Source: Spirochaetae bacterium HGW-Spirochaetae-3 (GTDB lineage Bacteria > Spirochaetota > Spirochaetia > Treponematales > UBA12059). Taken from it: a DNA stretch of 64,000 nucleotides. The position numbers and the translations under genes were made by a program. The stretch is taken from contig PGXV01000012.1 in assembly GCA_002839315.1 (NCBI GenBank), positions 62,001 through 126,000 on the forward strand, read 5' to 3'. The stretch's first letter is position 1. Each line of letters opens with the position of its first letter. The notes beneath the pieces were generated by a model. That model made no database searches and was not told the DNA's origin. It worked only from the letters and a program-made list of their open reading frames with translations. Shown in pieces: positions 59,489-64,000 of the stretch.

Positions 59489-60598
59489 ATGGCATTGAAT
59501 TGTGGAATCGTAGGACTGCCCAACGTCGGCAAGTCGACAATATTCTCGGCCCTGTCGAGCGCCAAGGCCGAAGCGGCCAATTATCCTTTCTGCACCATAG
59601 AGCCGAATACCGGCATCGTGACGCTACCCGATCCCCGGCTGGACCGGCTCGTCGAGCTATTCCGGCCCGAGCGCCGGATTCCCGCCGTCGTCGAATTCGT
59701 CGATATAGCCGGCCTCGTAGCCGGCGCCTCCAAGGGCGAGGGCCTCGGCAACAAGTTCCTCGCGCACATCCGCGAGACCGGCATCGTCGCCCACGTCGTC
59801 CGCTGCTTCGAGGACGCGGACATCGTGCACGTGGCCAATCGCGTCGACCCCATAAACGACATGGACGTGATCGCGACCGAGCTGGCCCTGGCCGACCTCG
59901 ATACGGTGGACAAGCGCCTGGAGAAGGCCGTCAAGAATATGCGCCAGCTCGGCGGCGACCAGAAGAAGGCGGCCGAGCACGAGGTGTCGGCGCTGAACAA
60001 GGTCAGGCCGGCGCTACAGGAAGGCAAGCCCGCCCGGTCCGTCGCCCTGAGCGACGAGGAGCTCGCGGAGGCTCGCTCGTGGTTCCTCCTGACGATGAAG
60101 CAGCAGGTCTACGTCTGCAACACCGACGAGGACGGCGTCAGGAACGGGAACGAGCACATAGACGCCGTCCGCGCCCGCGCCGCCGCCGAGGGCTCCGAGG
60201 CCGTCGTCATATGCGGCAAGTTCGAGGCCGAGCTCGCCGAGATGGAGAGCGACGAGGACCGCCTCGAGTTCCTCTCCGAGCTGGGCCTCAAGGAATCCGG
60301 CCTGTCGGCGCTCATACACGCGGCCTATCGCCTGCTCGGCCTGCGCACCTTCTTCACGTCCGGCAAGGACGAATGCCGCGCGTGGACCATAAAGGCGGGC
60401 GACAAGGCTCCCCAGGCCGCAGGCGTGATACACACCGACTTCGAGAAGGGCTTCATCAAGGCCGACGTGTACTCCTACGCCGACATCGACGCATTGGGCT
60501 CCGAAGCCGCCCTCAAGGCAGCCGGCAAGATCCGCATCGAAGGCAAGGAGTACGTCGTCCAGGACGGCGACGTGATGTTCTTCAAATTCAACGTTTAG
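59489..60598 (+). CDS. ychF: Ribosome-binding P-loop ATPase YchF (Obg family)
   Basis: A 369-residue protein. Its start is the ATG at 59489 with AGAGGA 5 bases upstream: 'ALNCGIVGLPNVGKSTIFSA' has the P-loop, 'FVDIAGLVAGASKGEGLGNK' the switch II region with YchF's hydrophobic 'VA' start, and 'VYVCNTDEDG' the altered NKxD-like motif that favours ATP over GTP. A helical coiled domain follows and the TGS domain ends the protein ('CRAWTIKAGDKAPQAAGVIH', '...DVMFFKFNV'). Its last 29 bases recur 141 bp downstream. Confidence 0.96.
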   Translation: MALNCGIVGLPNVGKSTIFSALSSAKAEAANYPFCTIEPNTGIVTLPDPRLDRLVELFRPERRIPAVVEFVDIAGLVAGASKGEGLGNKFLAHIRETGIVAHVVRCFEDADIVHVANRVDPINDMDVIATELALADLDTVDKRLEKAVKNMRQLGGDQKKAAEHEVSALNKVRPALQEGKPARSVALSDEELAEARSWFLLTMKQQVYVCNTDEDGVRNGNEHIDAVRARAAAEGSEAVVICGKFEAELAEMESDEDRLEFLSELGLKESGLSALIHAAYRLLGLRTFFTSGKDECRAWTIKAGDKAPQAAGVIHTDFEKGFIKADVYSYADIDALGSEAALKAAGKIRIEGKEYVVQDGDVMFFKFNV

Positions 60599-60735
60599 CG
60601 CTCGCGTTCGCTGACGACGTCAATACCGTCGCCGTCCTGGCGCGCACGGACGCGCGCTCCGCGCAAGCCCCGCGGACGTTCGCGTCCGCGACGCCATGGA
60701 TGGCGAGGCGACGTGATGTTCTTCAAATTCAACGT
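60566..60735. repeat. 29-bp direct repeat of the ychF 3' end
   Basis: Bases 60566-60594 (end of ychF) recur exactly at 60707-60735, both followed by a TAG. Between the copies are 112 bases that hold a perfect CGCGGACG-TTCG-CGTCCGCG hairpin (60671-60690). The second copy forms the 3' end of the flavodoxin gene on the other strand and supplies its stop codon. Confidence 0.9.
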
Positions 60736-61166
60736 GTAGCGTTCCCTAGCGCTTCCTTGCCGAATGCCGCGGCCGCCTCCAGGTCCTTGGCGTTCGGATG
60801 CCCCAGGTTGAACAGGGCGAAGCGTCCGAGGCAGAAGAAGCTCTCCTCGGCTACGGGTATGCCGCGTCCGGTCAGCAGCCCGCGAAGCATGGCCGTCGCT
60901 TCGCTCTGTATGAACCCGGTGGAGAAGATGGCCGCCCGCTTTACCGATTCGGGGTCGAGACCCGCGATGAAGTCCTTGACCGTCTTATGGACGCCGTGGT
61001 CGTGCGTGGCGTAGACGGCCGCGCCTATGAACAGCACGTCCACCGGGGCCGAGTCCGGGACGTACGAGGCGATGTCGACGGCGTCGGCGCCGACGGCGGA
61101 GGCTATGGCGGCGGCGACCTTCCTCGTGTTGCCGGTGGCTGAGTAGTAGGCTACGCGCGCGTTCAT
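60729..61166 (-). CDS. Flavodoxin-family protein
   Basis: A 145-residue protein. 'VAYYSATGNTRKVAAAIASA' (residues 5-24) is the FMN phosphate loop; 'VDVLFIGAAVYATHDHGVHK' and 'RAAIFSTGFIQSEATAM' fit the other FMN-contact loops of flavodoxin-like quinone/flavin proteins. Its ATG lies in the stop of the FMN-binding-domain gene (ATGA). The last three codons lie inside the duplicated ychF segment. Together the pair may pass electrons from a flavin carrier to a membrane FMN protein. Confidence 0.85.
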   Translation of the reverse strand: MNARVAYYSATGNTRKVAAAIASAVGADAVDIASYVPDSAPVDVLFIGAAVYATHDHGVHKTVKDFIAGLDPESVKRAAIFSTGFIQSEATAMLRGLLTGRGIPVAEESFFCLGRFALFNLGHPNAKDLEAAAAFGKEALGNATR

Positions 61167-61564
61167 CGCTCTATTCCTTTCGACAATGCATTCTCTATCG
61201 CCTTGAGTATCGTCAGGCTCGAGTAGGTCGCGCCGGCGATCACGTCGACGCCGAGCGACTGGTCGGCTATTACGTCGCCGACGATGGCCTCCGCGGGCTT
61301 GCCCTGGCCGTTGAAATGCTTGAGAAGCTCTATAGAGGCTATGCGGCCGTCGGAGACGGTCGCGCGGACGCGGACGGATACCGGCAGCAGGAAGGCCCGG
61401 CCTTCGTACACCCCGTTCTGCACGGCCGAGACGCTGAAGGCCTTCGTAGAGGCCCGTAGCGAAGGGACCCGCGAATCTATGAAGCGCGGCAGCATCTTGC
61501 CTATGGCGTATAGCGCGACGAGCGCGACGACGATGACGACCGTGGATTTCCTGAATTTGATCAT
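61163..61564 (-). CDS. Membrane-anchored FMN-binding domain protein
   Basis: A 133-residue protein with one N-terminal membrane segment (about 8-22) and an extracytoplasmic FMN_bind domain as in RnfG and NqrC: 'VQNGVYEGRAF', 'VRVRATVSDGRIASIELLKH' and 'DVIAGATYSSLTILKAIENA', where the Thr/Ser of GATYSS would carry covalently bound FMN. A flavin transferase (ApbE) would be needed but is not in the window. It is the first gene of a pair with the flavodoxin. Confidence 0.88.
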   Translation of the reverse strand: MIKFRKSTVVIVVALVALYAIGKMLPRFIDSRVPSLRASTKAFSVSAVQNGVYEGRAFLLPVSVRVRATVSDGRIASIELLKHFNGQGKPAEAIVGDVIADQSLGVDVIAGATYSSLTILKAIENALSKGIER

Positions 61565-61714
61565 TGCGGCTATCTCCTTTTCCCATGCGGAGGCGCCAGT
61601 ATAGTTTGGCTCTATGCGCCGCGCAAGCGCCGTCGTCGACCAGCATTTTATACTATACGCCCGTTAAGCCCCACTTGCCGTACTGCGCCCCTCGGCGATA
61701 TCCTAGATCCCAAC

Positions 61715-64000
61715 ATGGACAAGCTCATAGTAAAAGGCGCGCGCGAGAACAATCTCAAGAACATAGACGTGGAGCTCCCGAGGGACAAGCTGATAGTCAT
61801 ATCGGGCCTCTCCGGGTCGGGCAAGAGCTCCCTGGCGTTCGATACGATATTCGCGGAGGGCCAGCGGCGCTACGTGGAGTCGCTGTCCGCCTACGCGAGG
61901 CAGTTCCTCGGGCAGATGAAGAAGCCGGACGTCGACTTCATCGAGGGCCTCTCGCCGGCCATATCGATAGAGCAGAAGACGACGCACCGCAATCCCCGCT
62001 CGACGGTCGGCACCGTCACCGAGATATTCGACTACTACCGCCTCCTGTACGCCCGCATAGGCACGCCCCATTGCCCGCAATGCGGCCGCGAGATACGCGA
62101 GCAGGGCATAGACCAGATACTCGACACGATCATGTCGTGGAAGACCGGCACGAAGATCCAGGTCCTGGCGCCGGCCGTCAGGGGCAAGAAGGGCGAGCAC
62201 CGCAAGATACTCGACGACGCCGCCAAGCAGGGCTTCGTCCGCGCCCGCGTCGACGGCGAGCTCCGCCAGCTCGACGAGGAGATCGTCCTCGACAAGCAGA
62301 AGAAGCATACGATCGAGGTGGTCGTCGACCGGCTCAAGCTGTCCGAGGACGGCCGGCGCCGCCTCGCGGAGGCGGTCGAGACGGCGCTGCGGATAGCCGA
62401 CGGCGTGGCGATCGTCACGAGGGAGCAGGGCGGCGAGGAAGTCGACGAGTTCTTCAGCCAGCGCGGCTCCTGCCCCGACTGCAACATCAGCCTGCCGGAG
62501 ATGGAGCCGCGGCTGTTCTCGTTCAATACGCCCCACGGCGCCTGCCCTGAGTGCACCGGCCTCGGCATCAAGCTGGAATTCGACCCGGACCTGGTGATAC
62601 CCGACAAGACGCTGTCGTTCAACGAGGGCGGCTGCGTGCCGTACAACCCCGACGCGGCCTGGTACCGCTCACGCTTCGAGGCGCTGGCTTCGCACTACAA
62701 GTTCAGCCTGGATACGCCGTTCGGAAAACTGCCGGCCAAGGCGATGAACGCCATCCTGTACGGCGGCGACGAGAAGGTGCGCGTGCGCTACGACAACGCC
62801 AAGGGCACCGGCCACTTCGAGTACGAGTCGTCCTTCCCCGGCATCCTCGCCGAGCTCAAGCGGCGCTACATAGAGACGAGCAGCGACGGCATCAAGGACT
62901 GGCTCGAGAAGTTCATGAGCGAGAAGCCCTGCGAGAGCTGCGGCGGCAAGCGCCTTAGGCCCGAGGCCCTGGCGGTGACGATAAACGACACGAATATCCA
63001 CGATCTCGCCGCCAAGTCGGTGGAGGAGTCGATACGCTTCTTCGAGTCCGTCAGCCTGACCGAGACGCAGAAGCAGATATCCAGGCAGGTGTTCAAGGAG
63101 ATAACCGCCCGCCTGTCGTTCCTGCAGAACGTCGGGCTCGAGTACCTGACCCTGGAGCGCAAGGCCGGCACCCTGTCCGGCGGCGAGGCGCAGCGCATCA
63201 GGCTGGCCACGCAGATAGGCTCGAGCCTCGTCGGCGTGCTGTACATACTCGACGAGCCGTCCATCGGCCTGCACCAGCGGGACAACCAGCGCCTGATCGA
63301 TACGCTTATCTACCTGCGGGACATCGGCAACACGGTGCTCGTCGTCGAGCACGACGAGCAGACGCTCCGTACCGCCGACTACGTCGTCGACCTCGGGCCG
63401 GGAGCCGGCGTCCACGGCGGCCACGTGGTGGCGGCGGGCACGCCCGAAGAGGTGATGAAGAACAAGAAGAGCATCACCGGCCGCTACCTCGCCGGCGACC
63501 TGTCGATACCGGTACCGACGGAGCGCCGGACGGGCAACGGCCACGCCATAACGATACGCGGCTGCCGCGAGCACAACCTCAAGAACGTCGACGTGACGAT
63601 ACCGCTGGGCGGCTTCACCTGCATCACCGGCGTCTCGGGCTCCGGCAAGAGCACCCTGCTGACCGACCTGATATATCCCGCCATATCCAACCGCATCACG
63701 CGTACCGTCCAGAAGGAGGGCGAGTTCGACTCGATCGAGGGCCTCGGCGCTATCGACAAGGTGATAAACATCGACCAGAGCCCGATCGGCCGCACCCCGC
63801 GTTCCAACCCGGCCACCTACGTCGGCGTGTTCACCCAGATACGCGACCTGTTCGCCGCGCTGCCCGAGTCAAAGGCCCGCGGCTACAAGCCGGGCCGATT
63901 CAGCTTCAACGTCAAGGGCGGACGCTGCGAGCACTGCCAGGGCGACGGTACCATCAAGATAGAGATGCAGTTCCTGCCCGACGTCTACGTCACCTGCGAG
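61715..64000 (+). CDS. uvrA: Excinuclease ABC subunit UvrA (partial, first 762 codons)
   Basis: Damage-sensing ATPase of nucleotide excision repair; the C-terminal fifth lies beyond the window. Start ATG 61715 gives '[20 protein letters not shown]', Walker A '[20 protein letters not shown]', '[20 protein letters not shown]', first zinc module 'CPDCN...[10 protein letters not shown]', signature '[20 protein letters not shown]' and Walker B '[19 protein letters not shown]'. The second ATPase begins '[19 protein letters not shown]' and the second zinc module '[20 protein letters not shown]' is cut by the edge. A TATACT (61649) lies upstream; no clear LexA box seen. Confidence 0.97.
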   Translation, partial: MDKLIVKGARENNLKNIDVELPRDKLIVISGLSGSGKSSLAFDTIFAEGQRRYVESLSAYARQFLGQMKKPDVDFIEGLSPAISIEQKTTHRNPRSTVGTVTEIFDYYRLLYARIGTPHCPQCGREIREQGIDQILDTIMSWKTGTKIQVLAPAVRGKKGEHRKILDDAAKQGFVRARVDGELRQLDEEIVLDKQKKHTIEVVVDRLKLSEDGRRRLAEAVETALRIADGVAIVTREQGGEEVDEFFSQRGSCPDCNISLPEMEPRLFSFNTPHGACPECTGLGIKLEFDPDLVIPDKTLSFNEGGCVPYNPDAAWYRSRFEALASHYKFSLDTPFGKLPAKAMNAILYGGDEKVRVRYDNAKGTGHFEYESSFPGILAELKRRYIETSSDGIKDWLEKFMSEKPCESCGGKRLRPEALAVTINDTNIHDLAAKSVEESIRFFESVSLTETQKQISRQVFKEITARLSFLQNVGLEYLTLERKAGTLSGGEAQRIRLATQIGSSLVGVLYILDEPSIGLHQRDNQRLIDTLIYLRDIGNTVLVVEHDEQTLRTADYVVDLGPGAGVHGGHVVAAGTPEEVMKNKKSITGRYLAGDLSIPVPTERRTGNGHAITIRGCREHNLKNVDVTIPLGGFTCITGVSGSGKSTLLTDLIYPAISNRITRTVQKEGEFDSIEGLGAIDKVINIDQSPIGRTPRSNPATYVGVFTQIRDLFAALPESKARGYKPGRFSFNVKGGRCEHCQGDGTIKIEMQFLPDVYVTCE

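Noticed and set aside
60566-60735. Direct repeats as attachment sites of a current mobile element
   Set aside because: Only about 110 bases lie between the copies and there is no integrase or cargo gene, so at most a relic.
61621-61714. A LexA/SOS box before uvrA
   Set aside because: Only a -10-like TATACT could be seen; no dyad matching a known LexA site.

Overview
The window is about 64 kb of GC-rich, gene-dense bacterial chromosome that reads most naturally as a free-living member of the spirochaetes (Spirochaetota). The reasons are indirect: a substrate-binding protein whose signal peptide runs into 'AEGTKEA' (a common start of spirochaete binding proteins), a CheX-type chemotaxis phosphatase, tag-bearing ssrA, outer-membrane barrels with LolA-like and TolC proteins (a diderm envelope), and high coding density with ATGA/GTGA start-stop overlaps. 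No insertion sequences, phage genes, CRISPR arrays, rRNA or tRNA genes were seen.

Layout. 0-3.4 kb: phosphate importer (pstC partial, pstS with a Pho-box-like site) and pyrD-pyrK, all on the minus strand. 3.5-14.3 kb: topA with an unusual C-terminus, a CsgG-like secreted protein, a B3/4-domain protein paired with a LysO exporter, small proteins including a zincin and a glutaredoxin, and the NAD salvage pair pncA-pncB. 14.3-23.0 kb: eight overlapping minus-strand genes built around a MoxR ATPase, a DUF58 protein, two von Willebrand A proteins and a PrsW-like membrane protease. 23.0-30.5 kb: cheX, then a complete-looking histidine operon (hisG, hisC, hisB, hisH-hisF fusion, hisA-hisI-hisE fusion, hisD) preceded by a His-rich leader peptide and an intrinsic terminator, that is, a classic attenuator. 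30.6-40.0 kb: a small secreted protein, a 901-residue PHP-like membrane protein, and a tripartite tricarboxylate transporter operon (tctC, tctB, tctA) flanked by a CYTH-like protein, a DHH/DHHA2 phosphatase and a LysR regulator. 40.1-45.6 kb: an ssrA (tmRNA) locus whose 5' domain is not where it should be, mnmA, a secreted protein, a sodium-pump decarboxylase beta subunit with a 49-residue gamma-like partner, a possible small RNA, and a flavodiiron protein. 45.7-57.9 kb: an FtsX-type ABC export cluster with LolA-like and beta-barrel partners, and divergently a TolC-adaptor-RND pump operon ending in a PII-like protein. 58-64 kb: an aminotransferase, ychF, a flavodoxin/FMN-binding pair and the first 762 codons of uvrA.

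How the parts work together. The his operon is the best understood: translation of five His codons within seven leader codons should decide whether the terminator before hisG forms. All eleven activities except histidinol-phosphate phosphatase can be assigned, with steps 2 to 5 packed into two fusion polypeptides. The most surprising loci are the ssrA gene without its 5' acceptor half, the HisA-HisI-HisE fusion with its attenuator, and the MoxR/vWA/PrsW cluster, which is the best candidate for a poorly described multi-protein system. Functions below come from reading motifs by eye; no database search was run.
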